The notes: generated by a model not told the origin, from the letters alone. 64,000 nucleotides of DNA from Facklamia hominis CCUG 36813 (GCF_000301035.1 NZ_JH932292.1:1609708-1673707); one strand, 5' to 3'; shown: positions 7,856-16,236, numbered from the stretch's first letter. Made by a program: numbers and translations.

Positions 7856-9088
7856 ATGAAGAAACGAATTGAAAATTTTGCCCGTTTAGCGGTAGAATAT
7901 GGGGTTAATGTACAAGCAGGCGAAGATGTTTTAATCACGACACCAGTGGAAAGTCCAGAATTAGCGCGCTTAATCACCAAGGTAGCCTATGAAAAAGGGG
8001 CACGTAAGGTAGCGATTAATTGGGTGGACGACTATGTGACGCGTTGCAATTATGAATATCAAGCCCAAGAGACCTTGAACGAAGTGGCGGATTGGGAAGT
8101 AGCTAAGATGCAATATCAAATTGCTGACAAGCGGTCTAATCGGATCTCGATCTATGCAGAAGATCCTGATCTTTTATCGGGACTTGATCAAGCCAAGATC
8201 TCAGAAGCGGTCCGTAATCGCTCTTTGAAGATGAAGGATTTTGTTAAATATACCATGAATGATATCGTATCCTGGTTGGTGATCTCGGTGCCAACCTTGA
8301 AGTGGGCTCATAAGATTTTCCCAGATCTTAGTCCTGAAGAGGCCTATGACAAGTTATGGGAAGTGATTCTTGATGTTTGTCGAGTATCGGAATCTTGGGA
8401 AGATACCAAGGCCAATTGGGATCAACACATTAAGACACTGAATGAAAAAGCCCACTTCCTCAATGAGCAACAATTTGAGGAAGTTCACTATCAAGCCAGC
8501 AATGGAACGGACTTACGAGTGAAGTTACCTAAGAATCACTTATGGATGTCTGCCGGTTCTTCTAACGCTAAGGGCGATCATTTCATTCCGAACATGCCAA
8601 CAGAAGAAGTCTTTACCGCTCCTCAATATGATGGAGTTAATGGCCGTTTAGTAGCTTCCAAGCCGTTAGTTTATAACGGGGTTGTCATCAATCACTTTGA
8701 ATTTACCTTCAAAGACGGTAAGGTGGTTGACTTTAAGGCTCAAGAAGGTTACGACACCCTCGCTGAAATGTTGGAAAGCGATCCAGGCGCTCGCTTCTTA
8801 GGAGAAATTGCATTAGTGCCTTATGATTCCCCGATTTCTAATTCTAATATTTTGTTCTATAATACACTCTTTGATGAGAATGCTTCTTGTCACTTTGCCC
8901 TAGGTAAGGCCTATCCAACTTGTGTTGAGGGTGGCACTGATTTAGAAGACGATCAAGTACACCAAGCAGGTCTAAACGATTCCTTGATCCACGAAGACTT
9001 CATGGTCGGAACCGCTGATTTAAACATCACCGGCTACAAAAACGATCAAGCTTTCCAAATCTTTAAAGAAGGAAACTGGGCATTTTAA
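7856..9088 (+). CDS. pepS: M29 family metallo-aminopeptidase (PepS/AmpS)
   Basis: Cytosolic metal-dependent aminopeptidase that trims N-terminal residues from peptides. Its 410 residues match the family's usual length. The start MKKRIENFARLAVEYGVNVQ and the ITTPVE strand are characteristic. The C-terminal catalytic part contains GEIALVPYDSPIS, the Glu/Asn-rich LFDENASCHFALG and the terminal MVGTADLNITG with the expected His and Asp ligands. It has its own promoter region (TATACTAGAGG near 7810) and AGAAAGGAAG ribosome site, and is not part of the grd operon. It is the last rightward gene before a repeat-filled convergent gap. Confidence 0.9.
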   Translation: MKKRIENFARLAVEYGVNVQAGEDVLITTPVESPELARLITKVAYEKGARKVAINWVDDYVTRCNYEYQAQETLNEVADWEVAKMQYQIADKRSNRISIYAEDPDLLSGLDQAKISEAVRNRSLKMKDFVKYTMNDIVSWLVISVPTLKWAHKIFPDLSPEEAYDKLWEVILDVCRVSESWEDTKANWDQHIKTLNEKAHFLNEQQFEEVHYQASNGTDLRVKLPKNHLWMSAGSSNAKGDHFIPNMPTEEVFTAPQYDGVNGRLVASKPLVYNGVVINHFEFTFKDGKVVDFKAQEGYDTLAEMLESDPGARFLGEIALVPYDSPISNSNILFYNTLFDENASCHFALGKAYPTCVEGGTDLEDDQVHQAGLNDSLIHEDFMVGTADLNITGYKNDQAFQIFKEGNWAF

Positions 9089-9093
9089 AACAG

Positions 9094-9240
9094 AGTGCGA
9101 ACAAAAGCGTTTACCTAACGGATGTAAGACTGTAAGTTGCTAAAGCAACAACAGTCTCAGCAATCCCCTGTAGCATTTTCAATGCTTACAGGCTTAAGTG
9201 CGTCCGCAAGCACGTTTTGACAGAGTGCACTCGCACTAGT
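9094..9240 (-). repeat. Convergent-gap hairpin repeat, family 1, locus 1 (one unit)
   Basis: One unit in inverse orientation relative to the other loci. It runs from CAGAGTGCG (9094) to CACGTTTT (about 9231) and includes the GAGACTGT / ACAGTCTC hairpin module (here as TGTAAGACTGTAAG...CAACAGTCTC, 9124-9159) plus a Lys-loop module CCTGTAGCATTTTCAATGCTTACAGG (split here: CCTGTAGCAT with ATGCTTACAGG). It lies between pepS and the alaX fragment. The other loci are at 18661-18996, 31843-32258 and 35320-35886. Confidence 0.75.
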
Positions 9241-9256
9241 GATACATTCATCAAAA

Positions 9257-9346
9257 AGGACTACGACAGCTTTTTGTACCGACCTCCCAATCGTTAGATT
9301 TTTGGTCTAACTTTTGGGGGTCGGTACATTGGTCGTAGTCTTTTTA
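9257..9346. terminator. Terminator hairpin interrupted by a 54-bp palindromic insert
   Basis: The outer arms AAAAAGGACTACGAC and GTCGTAGTCTTTTT form a strong bidirectional terminator. Its loop holds a 54-bp palindrome (9275-9328), TGTACCGACC...GGTCGGTACA with inner TTAGA/TCTAA. The inner element resembles two IS3-family ends head to head (consensus-like GACCCCCAAAAGTTAGA) with nothing between, so it may be a collapsed IS or a tiny MITE. The uninterrupted 3' half of the same terminator (CAGCTTTTGGTCGTAGTC) recurs at 16728-16745. Confidence 0.6.
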
Positions 9347-9592
9347 GTATCCCGTTAATTTTCAGGTCGGATTAGGGTTTGGAAGTGATCGATGAGTGAC
9401 TGGGCTTGACCTTCCATGCGCCCACTCACTAATTGAGGAGACCCACCGCCCTTAATTGAAGGGCTTGAACTCTGAAGTGCCTTTAACAAGTCTCGAGCTC
9501 TTCCTTGAGGGGACAAGAGGGCGAATTGTAGCTTGTCGGAGTCTTGATGATAGACTAGGCAGTCTTGGTCGATGAATTTAATCAGGGCTTGA
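9330..9592. repeat. Left copy of a diverged 262-bp direct duplication flanking the first island
   Basis: This stretch, from GGTCGTAGTC to the GGGCTTG near 9590, matches 16733-16996 at roughly 90% by eye. It covers half a terminator and the 3' end of the alanyl-tRNA-editing-like gene. The copies differ at scattered sites, mostly silent, so this is not a fresh duplication. Everything between (about 7.1 kb) is absent from the implied ancestral order pepS - terminator - alaX-like. Confidence 0.8.
9355..9592 (-). pseudogene. 3' fragment of an alanyl-tRNA-editing-like gene
   Basis: Encodes only the last 79 or so residues of the protein specified intact at 16759-17886, ending in QTLIRPEN where the full copy has QTLIQPEN. 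The frame is open but has no start or ribosome site; similarity stops abruptly near 9592 where AT-rich island DNA begins. It is a boundary scar rather than a gene. Confidence 0.85.
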
Positions 9593-9793
9593 ATGAGAAC
9601 GTGATATGTTTGCTTATAAAGTTAAAATTTATTAAATTAGATGACTTTATCTTAGTATAGTTGTGATAGGATATAAAATAGTCGAAAATATTTTATTAAT
9701 CATATTAATTTTTATCAATGATCTTTCGCTTTATTAGTAGTCATTAAAATAGCTATTTAATAAGTGACTATTAAAAATGAAAGGAAGATTATT

Positions 9794-11386
9794 ATGGATA
9801 GCAATGCAAAAATTATATGGGATTATTTAACTAGTCATGGGTGGAGCCAAGAAGCAGTGGCTGGTATCCTAGGAAATATGGAGGTGGAGACTGGAATCGA
9901 ACCAAATCTTCATGAATATGGTGGAGGAACTGGTTATGGATTAGTACAGTGGACCCCTGGTACTAGACTAATTAATTGGGCGCATCAAAATGGATTGGAT
10001 CCTTCTAATATTTATACTCAGCTTAAACGTTTGGAGTTCGAAGTAGAGAATTGCCACATCTCATCAATAAATCCGTATATAGATAAATTGGGAGTGGGCA
10101 ATTTCAGAGACTTTACTAAACTTAGAAAATCGCCAGAGGAAATGGCAAGAATTTTTGTAATAAATTATGAACGCCCTTCAAATGAAGGTATGAAATTAGA
10201 GAAGCGTCAAGCAGCTGCGCGTCGTTGGTATGATAAATTTAGTGGAGGGTCTAGTTACGTCCCATCTACTTCAAAAAGCACTGACAATATTCAATATTAT
10301 ACTGTACAAGCAGGGGATTCTTACTGGGCAATTTCTCGAAAATTTGGATTAACAGTAGATCAATTGTTAGAAATGAACAATTTTGATGCTAATCATATTA
10401 TTCATCCAGGTGATCGACTCATTGTAAAAAAAGAAGTGTCGCGTCCAATTCCCACTCCACCAAGTGGTGAAAGTATTCAATATTATACTGTACAAGCAGG
10501 AGATTCTTATTGGGGAATTTCTCGAAAATTTGGATTAACAGTAGATCAATTGTTAGAAATGAATAATTTTTCTGCTAATCATATTATTCATCCAGGTGAC
10601 CGATTAATTGTTGGATATAGTAGTGAAAAAGAACCTTCGCCAGCTCCAACACCTTCAACGCAAACTAATTTGGAAGCGGTAGTGAATTGGTTTAGAAGTC
10701 GTCAAGGGAAGGTTACTTATAGCATGGATAATCGTCTAGGTCCAAACTCTTATGACTGCTCCAGTGCAGTGTTTAATGCTTTGAAGGCAGGAGGCTTTGT
10801 TTCACAGGACACTTGGCCAGGTACAACAGAAACATTATTTCAAATGGAGGGTACATTACTAATTCCTATCAGCAGAGCAGAAGCAAAGTTTGGTGATATT
10901 TTTGTAGCAGGGGTGAAGGGTCAGTCTCTCTATGGTGGAGGTCATACAGGGGTATTTGTAGCTCCAGAACGTATTATTCACTGTACATCATCATATAATG
11001 GTATCGTTGAAACACCATTAGAAGGAAACTATGGATATGGACTTCCTTTACATTGTTATCGTTTGCGTGGAGCTAACAATTCATCTCCACAGCCATCACC
11101 ATTACCTAATTCAGGAAATGAAGGAACTGAGCATTTAGTTAAATCATATGCGGAAACCGGACGTTTTACTGCTAATCAAGTAGTAAATATTCATAATTCT
11201 TGCTCAAAATCATCTGCAGTGGCTGCGATATTAAATTCTGGAGACTCAGTATATTATGATTCTGTATATATTACTAATAAATATATGTATATTAGCTATG
11301 TTTCTTATTCAGGAGTTCGTCGCTATGTGCCAATTTGTACATATATCAATGGAGTAAAAGGATCAATTTCAGGGACAATTGGATAA
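9794..11386 (+). CDS. Phage-type peptidoglycan hydrolase (tail-lysozyme domain, two LysM, NlpC/P60- or amidase_5-like domain, SH3b-like tail)
   Basis: About 530 residues with no signal peptide. Domain order by eye: a phage-tail-type lysozyme domain (about 1-145, AVAGILGNMEVETGIEPN with its catalytic Glu), two near-identical LysM modules (YYTVQAGDSYWxISRKFG, about 158-204 and 219-264), a cysteine peptidase/amidase domain (SYDCSSAVFNALKAGG with nucleophile Cys, then GGHTGVFV with His) and a C-terminal SH3b-like wall-binding segment. The start is ATG 9794, 7 bases after AAAGGAAG; an in-frame upstream ATG at 9764 lacks a site. Two catalytic domains and no export signal are typical of phage endolysins needing a holin. 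The two LysM repeats are almost identical in DNA, showing recent internal duplication. Confidence 0.85.
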   Translation: MDSNAKIIWDYLTSHGWSQEAVAGILGNMEVETGIEPNLHEYGGGTGYGLVQWTPGTRLINWAHQNGLDPSNIYTQLKRLEFEVENCHISSINPYIDKLGVGNFRDFTKLRKSPEEMARIFVINYERPSNEGMKLEKRQAAARRWYDKFSGGSSYVPSTSKSTDNIQYYTVQAGDSYWAISRKFGLTVDQLLEMNNFDANHIIHPGDRLIVKKEVSRPIPTPPSGESIQYYTVQAGDSYWGISRKFGLTVDQLLEMNNFSANHIIHPGDRLIVGYSSEKEPSPAPTPSTQTNLEAVVNWFRSRQGKVTYSMDNRLGPNSYDCSSAVFNALKAGGFVSQDTWPGTTETLFQMEGTLLIPISRAEAKFGDIFVAGVKGQSLYGGGHTGVFVAPERIIHCTSSYNGIVETPLEGNYGYGLPLHCYRLRGANNSSPQPSPLPNSGNEGTEHLVKSYAETGRFTANQVVNIHNSCSKSSAVAAILNSGDSVYYDSVYITNKYMYISYVSYSGVRRYVPICTYINGVKGSISGTIG

Positions 11387-11420
11387 GTTTTGATTTTCAA
11401 TAAATAGAGCTAGTCAAATA

Positions 11421-11459
11421 AGAGCCTTGCTCCTGACAATTTATCAGGAACAAGGCTCT
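11421..11459. terminator. Bidirectional terminator between convergent island genes
   Basis: A 16-bp stem, AGAGCCTTGCTCCTGA (11421-11436) with TCAGGAACAAGGCTCT (11444-11459), with one mismatch and a 7-base loop. It serves the endolysin gene and the leftward secreted-protein gene. No repeat unit of families 1 or 2 is present here. Confidence 0.8.
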
Positions 11460-11474
11460 AAATGTATATAAAGT

Positions 11475-13037
11475 CTATTTAACAATATTGAAAATATTGC
11501 CTTTATCATCATAAAAACTTTGCCATTCATCATCAGATTGTATGGTCAATAAAACATTGCCGGCATCATCGGTCACTTTTATTTTATTATTTTCACCCAA
11601 AATGTAAGTGATATTTTTTAGACAAACAGCGGTTGCGGGAGTCTCTAGTTTATTTGCTTGAAGTGTTGCTTCAGGTGAAAGTTCAAATGAGTCTAAATTA
11701 TTTATTTCTACATTAACATTGTTTTCCCAATTAGTAATTTGTTCTGATTGAGGGTAAAGTAAATAGATAGTATTAAAATCAAAGATATAGCCATGTTCAG
11801 ATTCATCTTGGTAAATAGCGCTTTGAAGCGGGAATTTTATAAGGGAGTTTAAATCTAAATCATAGTCAGAAACTTCATTATCAATTAAAATAGAGGCGAT
11901 TGCTGGTGAATCGAGGTTCTCTAATTGGTAATAAGCTGTTGCCATGATTGATTGTCCAGGTGCGATTTCTTCTATTTCATGAGCATATTCTTGGTTTTCT
12001 AATTGATAAACTGCTGTATCAAGTATAGTTGGAGAGCCATTGATATTTTGAGATACCTGAACATGATCTTCAAATTCATTGGTGTAAGTGGTAGTGCTTT
12101 GATCAGAACTATTATTAAATTGATATTTGATTACTAACATATATTTGTCCTGACTTTGATTGCCGGCTTCTCCTGGTGCAAGGGTGGCTAGATATTTTAT
12201 TTTATATTCACCACTATCAGTATTAAAGGTAAAATCTTTTGGAAGATTTTCAAGGTCTTCTTGTTGGTTTTTTAGATTATTTTGAATATGGGTAGAGATC
12301 TGTTGTTGTTTCTTTAATGATTTCTGACTATTTTTCTTACGATCTTCTTCACTTAAGGATGTTTTTTGATCGCTTGTCTTAGACAATACTTCTGGATAGA
12401 GATTGGTGAAGTGACGAAATGGCATCTTAATATCACCTAGTAAATCTCGTGTAGTCAAGTAATTGATTGCAGCATTAAATACGGCATCTTTAGGTAGTTT
12501 TGCTAACATATCATCTGTAATACCGTAAGTTTTTAGAGAATTCATGTAAGTGTTGTAAAAGCCATTATTGGTATAAGCAATAGCTTCTTCATTAGACATT
12601 GGCATTGATAGTTTTGAGTTTTGATGAGTATTCTCTTGCTTAATCGGATTTTCACTAGAAGTATTATTTTCAGGAATAGAAGTATCTAAGAGATCAGGAA
12701 CAAGATATAAGAGACATTGTCCAGCTTCTTCTGGATTAACGGTTTCATTGCCTACCGTAATTAAATAGTTGAATGCAGCTTTTTTGAGCGTTTCTAACGA
12801 AACTTTGTTTAACATTTCATCACTAACACCAGCACTGTGTAAAATTCCTCTATAAGTTTCAACATATCCTGCATCTATGAGTTCTTGTGCTTTGATTGGA
12901 TGCATTGCAGTTCTATGCATCGGTTCAAGTTCTTCGGTCGTCGAATTATTTTCCTCGGCAATGACAACATTATTGCAAAATACAGACGTGAGGGCTAACA
13001 TAGTTAAACTTGATGTCACAATATACCTTTTAAACAT
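11475..13037 (-). CDS. Secreted protein with two internal helical repeats and a DUF5067-like domain
   Basis: About 520 residues. The start is taken at ATG 13037 (AAGGG about 10 bases upstream) rather than 13055. It opens with a signal peptide (FKRYIVTSSLTMLALTSVF..., cut near VIA-EE). Two related segments of about 45 residues follow (ELIDAGYVETYRGILHSAGV and AIAYTNNGFYNTYMNSLKTY, each ending in AxNYLxT), then a Lys/Gln-rich linker, a DUF5067-type immunoglobulin-like domain (KYMLVIKYQFNNSS to IMATAYYQLEN) and a C-terminal beta-rich region. DUF5067 proteins are surface or secreted proteins of Lactobacillales with unknown function. It has a consensus promoter of its own. No lipobox or sortase motif is seen. 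Confidence 0.7.
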   Translation of the reverse strand: MFKRYIVTSSLTMLALTSVFCNNVVIAEENNSTTEELEPMHRTAMHPIKAQELIDAGYVETYRGILHSAGVSDEMLNKVSLETLKKAAFNYLITVGNETVNPEEAGQCLLYLVPDLLDTSIPENNTSSENPIKQENTHQNSKLSMPMSNEEAIAYTNNGFYNTYMNSLKTYGITDDMLAKLPKDAVFNAAINYLTTRDLLGDIKMPFRHFTNLYPEVLSKTSDQKTSLSEEDRKKNSQKSLKKQQQISTHIQNNLKNQQEDLENLPKDFTFNTDSGEYKIKYLATLAPGEAGNQSQDKYMLVIKYQFNNSSDQSTTTYTNEFEDHVQVSQNINGSPTILDTAVYQLENQEYAHEIEEIAPGQSIMATAYYQLENLDSPAIASILIDNEVSDYDLDLNSLIKFPLQSAIYQDESEHGYIFDFNTIYLLYPQSEQITNWENNVNVEINNLDSFELSPEATLQANKLETPATAVCLKNITYILGENNKIKVTDDAGNVLLTIQSDDEWQSFYDDKGNIFNIVK

Positions 13038-13069
13038 ATCTTCAAATCCCTTCATTCAATGATAAGTTA

Positions 13070-13098
13070 ATTATAGCATTTGTAACTTATTGTTTCAA
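13070..13098 (-). promoter_or_regulatory. SigA-type promoter of the secreted-protein gene
   Basis: On the minus strand TTGAAA (13098-13093), a 17-base spacer and TATAAT (13075-13070). A near palindrome TTGTTTTGAAACAA overlaps the -35 box and may be an operator. Confidence 0.7.
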
Positions 13099-13133
13099 AA
13101 CAAACTATGATTATAAATTGCCAGTATTGTACT

Positions 13134-13313
13134 TTATTGACTGAAATTTCTTTCGGAAATTATTTTGAAACATAATAATTTGTACTCTTGCAAAAAGTCA
13201 TCGTGAAGCTCTGATGGGACACCAATGAGGTTGCTTAAGAAGAGAGGCTGTAATTTTTGAAATATATACTCATATTCTTTGTTCAAGATCGCTCGTATTA
13301 ACTGTTCGTCCAT
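13134..13313 (-). CDS. 59-residue region-2-like partner of the adjacent sigma-like protein
   Basis: A short frame (ATG 13313 to TAA 13134) beginning MDEQLIRAILNKEY and containing DDFLQEYKLLCFKII, which recalls sigma-70 region 2.2 and the Tn916 orf8-type (HTH_16) proteins. The ribosome site TTAAGGATC lies inside the end of the upstream sigma-like gene and only 2 bp separate the genes, so translation is probably coupled. Bacillus subtilis has a split sigma factor of this design (SigO with region 4, RsoA with region 2). Function here is inferred from layout; the similarity is modest. Confidence 0.6.
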   Translation of the reverse strand: MDEQLIRAILNKEYEYIFQKLQPLFLSNLIGVPSELHDDFLQEYKLLCFKIISERNFSQ

Positions 13314-13315
13314 AT

Positions 13316-13729
13316 TTAGAGATCCTTAATTTCTTTTTTCATTTTTTTGAGTGCCCTATTTTTTATTTGACTTATAGCGGAGGGGGATGTGTTCATGAGT
13401 TTTGATATTTCTTGTTGAGAATATCCTTTAAAGAAATTAAGCCATATAATTTTCTTTTGTAAAGGAGATAAGGTAGTGAATGCGACTTCGAGGTTTTTAT
13501 TATTAATTATTCTTTCATAATCGTTTAGTATATAGTCTTCATTACATCGATAGGCAATGTCTTCAATATTGTCATCTTCTTTTAATAAATATTCTCTTGT
13601 TGTGGTTTTGCGATATTTTCTTAACAGATCAATTTTAAGATAGCTAATTTTTTGTTTTAAATAGGCTAGCAACTGTTTACACTCTTGTTTTTGTTGATTT
13701 GAGATGTAAGTTATTTTTTCTTTTTTCAT
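13316..13729 (-). CDS. Sigma-70 region-4-like protein (Tn916 orf7 / SigO-like)
   Basis: A 137-residue protein whose C-terminal third is a clear sigma region 4 helix-turn-helix (LSPLQKKIIWLNFFKGYSQQ followed by EISKLMNTSPSAISQIKNRA). The N-terminal part is Lys-rich and helical and lacks an obvious full region 2, which the next small gene may supply. The start follows AAAGGATATAG. It could be a real alternative sigma factor of the island, a positive control factor of a mobile element, or a decayed copy. The gene order HTH protein, region 4 protein, region 2-like protein looks like one leftward operon. Confidence 0.75.
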   Translation of the reverse strand: MKKEKITYISNQQKQECKQLLAYLKQKISYLKIDLLRKYRKTTTREYLLKEDDNIEDIAYRCNEDYILNDYERIINNKNLEVAFTTLSPLQKKIIWLNFFKGYSQQEISKLMNTSPSAISQIKNRALKKMKKEIKDL

Positions 13730-13760
13730 AGCTATATCCTTTCTATGATAAAAATTTTAT

Positions 13761-14003
13761 TTAGTATATTTCTTTAAGAATATTAGAAAAGCTTTGATAT
13801 CTACTCGGTTCTTTGATTAGTTTTTCTATAGAAACTCCTAGCCTATTTGAAAAATGGCAAAGATAAGTTATGTTTATTTCACATTCATTTTTTTCTAAAC
13901 GGATATAATGTCTTTTAGAACAAATTCCTAAACAAACTTGTTCCATAGTGAGACCTTTAACTTTTCTTATTTCTTTAAGTCTGTTTTTTGCAGGTTCAAT
14001 CAT
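13761..14003 (-). CDS. Small HTH (XRE/Rgg-N-terminus-like) regulator
   Basis: An 80-residue protein with one helix-turn-helix (RLKEIRKVKGLTMEQVCLGI and CSKRHYIRLEKNECEINITY). The GICSKxxxxRxE pattern is that of Rgg-family regulators, but the C-terminal peptide-binding repeat domain is missing, so it is either a natural HTH-only protein or a truncated Rgg. The ribosome site AAGAGGAAAA precedes ATG 14003. Its start lies 90 bp from the IS1182 element, whose insertion may have removed an upstream promoter. Confidence 0.7.
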   Translation of the reverse strand: MIEPAKNRLKEIRKVKGLTMEQVCLGICSKRHYIRLEKNECEINITYLCHFSNRLGVSIEKLIKEPSRYQSFSNILKEIY

Positions 14004-14092
14004 GAAATTTTCCTCTTTTCGAAGTCCTTTTAATTAACATTATGGTGAACATACAATTATGTTAAAGATGCACATCTGTCACTAGATTATTA

Positions 14093-15874
14093 AAAAGAGG
14101 CTGTGACATAAGTCCACCAAAAAACCGGCTGAATCGTTGATATTACAACGATTCAGCCGGTTTTTATGTTATAATTAAGTTAATCAATAAAAAAACAGAG
14201 GACCTCACCCCTCTGTTTCCATTTCAATCCTAGAAAGGACCAAAAAATGCATACTCATTATAACCTAAATCAACTTTATTTGGAAGTCTCTTATCAATAC
14301 CGCCCTCAAGAAGATCACATCAGCTACTATATTCATCAATTTGTGGACTCTCTAGAGATTCATTATCCCTATCTCTTTGGTCGTCCTCGTAAATATGACT
14401 TCTCGATGTTACTCAAGTTATTATTATATGCTTATTCTCGCGGTGTCTTCACCAGTCGCTCGATGGAACAATTGGCTCGCGAAAATCTGCCCGCTATCTG
14501 GTTGTGTCAAAATGAAGTACCTTCTTACCGTACAATTTGTCGATTTAGACAGTCCGATGAATTAGCTGACATTCTTAAACAAAGTTATGATGAATTTGTG
14601 CGGTATTTAAGACAACAACGACTTATCGATGATCATCTCTTTATTGATGGGACAAAAATCTTAGCGGATGCCAATAAGTACAGCTTTGTCTGGAAAAAGA
14701 ACACGATCCGCTTTGAAGCAATGAATCGACAAAAGATGACCGAACTCGTCAATGAAATGCGTCAGTATTATCAAATGGGGTTGATTCCAGAAGAGACCCC
14801 ACTAACGCTTGAAGGGCTTGAAGAAACCATTACCCAGCTTGAAGTTCGCTTAGAAGACTTAGAGGAAACCATCGAAGAGTCTCCTCGGTTGTCACCGAAT
14901 CCTCACAAAAAGGAGCGGCGAAAAGTCAAGAGTCAATTGAGGCGCATGAAACATTGTCATTCCAAGCATCAACACTATCAAACGCAACGAGCCATCTTAG
15001 GTGAACGTCATTCGTATTCAAAAACGGACCCCGATGCGACCTTTATGCGAATGAAAGAAGATCCCATGAAGAATGGTCAGTTGAAACCGGGCTATAATTT
15101 ACAGATTGCCACCTCTCATCAGTTTGTTTTAGCTTATGAACTTTTTTCAAACCCGACAGATACGCGGACATTAAGACCTTTCTTTGAGAGTCATCAAGCA
15201 CTGTTTCGCTCCTTTTCAGTGGTGAGTATGGATGCAGGATATGGCTCTGAAAGTAACTATACTTATCTTGAAGAAAGCTTTCCCGAAATCACCGCATTAA
15301 TTCCTTATGGCACGTATCTTAAAGAACAGAGTCGAAAATGGCGAAGTGACGACTCAAAAGTCATGAATTGGGACTATGATGAAAAAGAAGACTGTTACGT
15401 CGATCCTCAAGGGGTACGATTTAATTTCGTCGCTTATCGCACCCGAACGGATAAGTATGGTTTTGAAAGAAATTTTAAAGAGTATCAAGCAGAACGGATC
15501 GATGAGAATCAACAAGAAATTGAAGCAGCCCTTACTCAGAAAGGATATGTCCGAAAAATTACGGTTAATCCTTCGTATGACTACTTCAAAGCCAAGCAAA
15601 GGGGGCTCTTAAAAGATCCGAAATATCGTCCAATTTATAGCCAGCGGAAGATCGATGTTGAACCAACATTTGGTCATCTGAAGGCTTGTTTGGGATTCAC
15701 TCGATTTCATGTTCGAGGGAAACAGGCCGTGAATAATGAGATGGGATTAGCTCTAATGGCAGCTAACCTAAGAAAATTGCGATTAAGAAAGACAGAAAAA
15801 GAAAGAACCCAGAAATTTTACTCCTATTGGATAAAATTTCTGGATATTTTTGAGACTTGTGTCACAGCCTCTTT
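14093..15874 (+). mobile_element. IS1182-family insertion sequence
   Basis: Terminal inverted repeats of about 22 bp: AAAAGAGGCTGTGACATAAG at 14093 and its near complement at 15853-15874 (one internal difference in the paired part). Size about 1.78 kb with a single transposase gene. No clear target duplication was seen. A perfect 18-bp hairpin just inside the left end (14122-14163) probably blocks outside transcription. Confidence 0.88.
14122..14165 (+). terminator. Strong hairpin inside the left end of the IS
   Basis: A perfect 18-bp stem (arms 14122-14139 and 14146-14163, beginning AAACCGGCTGAATCG) with a 6-base loop and flanking A and T runs, so it can act in both directions. It lies between the inverted repeat and the transposase start and should insulate the transposase from read-in. 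Confidence 0.8.
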
Positions 15875-15887
15875 TCTTTGTTTCTAA
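14247..15887 (+). CDS. IS1182-family transposase
   Basis: A 546-residue DDE transposase. The N-terminal DUF772-type region contains YLFGRPRKYDFSMLLKLLLY, followed by the first catalytic Asp in DDHLFIDGTKILADANKYSF, a Lys/Arg-rich coiled linker, a second Asp in VVSMDAGYGSESNY and the C-terminal Glu region around DVEPTFGHLKACLGFTRFHV. The frame appears intact. Its last codons cross the right inverted repeat (ETCVTASF) and the stop lies 13 bp outside the element, so the final residues depend on the flanking DNA. The ribosome site AGAAAGGACC precedes the ATG. Confidence 0.92.
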   Translation: MHTHYNLNQLYLEVSYQYRPQEDHISYYIHQFVDSLEIHYPYLFGRPRKYDFSMLLKLLLYAYSRGVFTSRSMEQLARENLPAIWLCQNEVPSYRTICRFRQSDELADILKQSYDEFVRYLRQQRLIDDHLFIDGTKILADANKYSFVWKKNTIRFEAMNRQKMTELVNEMRQYYQMGLIPEETPLTLEGLEETITQLEVRLEDLEETIEESPRLSPNPHKKERRKVKSQLRRMKHCHSKHQHYQTQRAILGERHSYSKTDPDATFMRMKEDPMKNGQLKPGYNLQIATSHQFVLAYELFSNPTDTRTLRPFFESHQALFRSFSVVSMDAGYGSESNYTYLEESFPEITALIPYGTYLKEQSRKWRSDDSKVMNWDYDEKEDCYVDPQGVRFNFVAYRTRTDKYGFERNFKEYQAERIDENQQEIEAALTQKGYVRKITVNPSYDYFKAKQRGLLKDPKYRPIYSQRKIDVEPTFGHLKACLGFTRFHVRGKQAVNNEMGLALMAANLRKLRLRKTEKERTQKFYSYWIKFLDIFETCVTASFLCF

Positions 15888-16023
15888 TTTATATATTTTG
15901 AGTAGATCAGGAGATTTCTGTAATGAAAAAAGTAGTTATTATGATTGCTTTATAAACATTAATTATTTAACTGATATTTTCGCTATATTTATGACTAGCT
16001 TTATTTTAGAAAGAGGGAGTCCG

Positions 16024-16236
16024 ATGGAGGAATTTATTAATTTAGTTGGTAATTTTGGGTTTCCTATTGCACTGGTTATCTATTTTTTGGCTAGATTCGA
16101 AAAGAAAATTGATCAGTTAACCCATAGTTTAGAAATACTAGCTCAGCAAATAAACAATATTTTAGTTAGAGATCAAATTAATAAGGGATATCATAATAGA
16201 GAAGATAGTTATGAAAAGAAGAACATACAAATATAA
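16024..16236 (+). CDS. YvrJ family small membrane protein
   Basis: A 70-residue protein: an N-terminal amphipathic stretch (EEFINLVGNFGFPIALVIYF) forming one membrane segment, then the conserved RFEKKIDQL and a helical, charged tail. This is the YvrJ family, also reminiscent of BhlA/UviB holin-like proteins. The start is ATG 16024, 5 bases after AGAGGGAG; the longer upstream frame is IS sequence. In Bacillus subtilis yvrJ belongs to the SigO-RsoA regulon, which fits the split sigma-like pair 2.3 kb away. With the endolysin in the same island it could act as a holin-like release factor; that is inference. Confidence 0.75.
   Translation: MEEFINLVGNFGFPIALVIYFLARFEKKIDQLTHSLEILAQQINNILVRDQINKGYHNREDSYEKKNIQI

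Noticed and set aside
9094-9240. A tRNA- or riboswitch-like fold in the hairpin-rich stretch after pepS
   Set aside because: The paired elements are explained by one inverted family-1 repeat unit; no tRNA arms or known riboswitch core are present.
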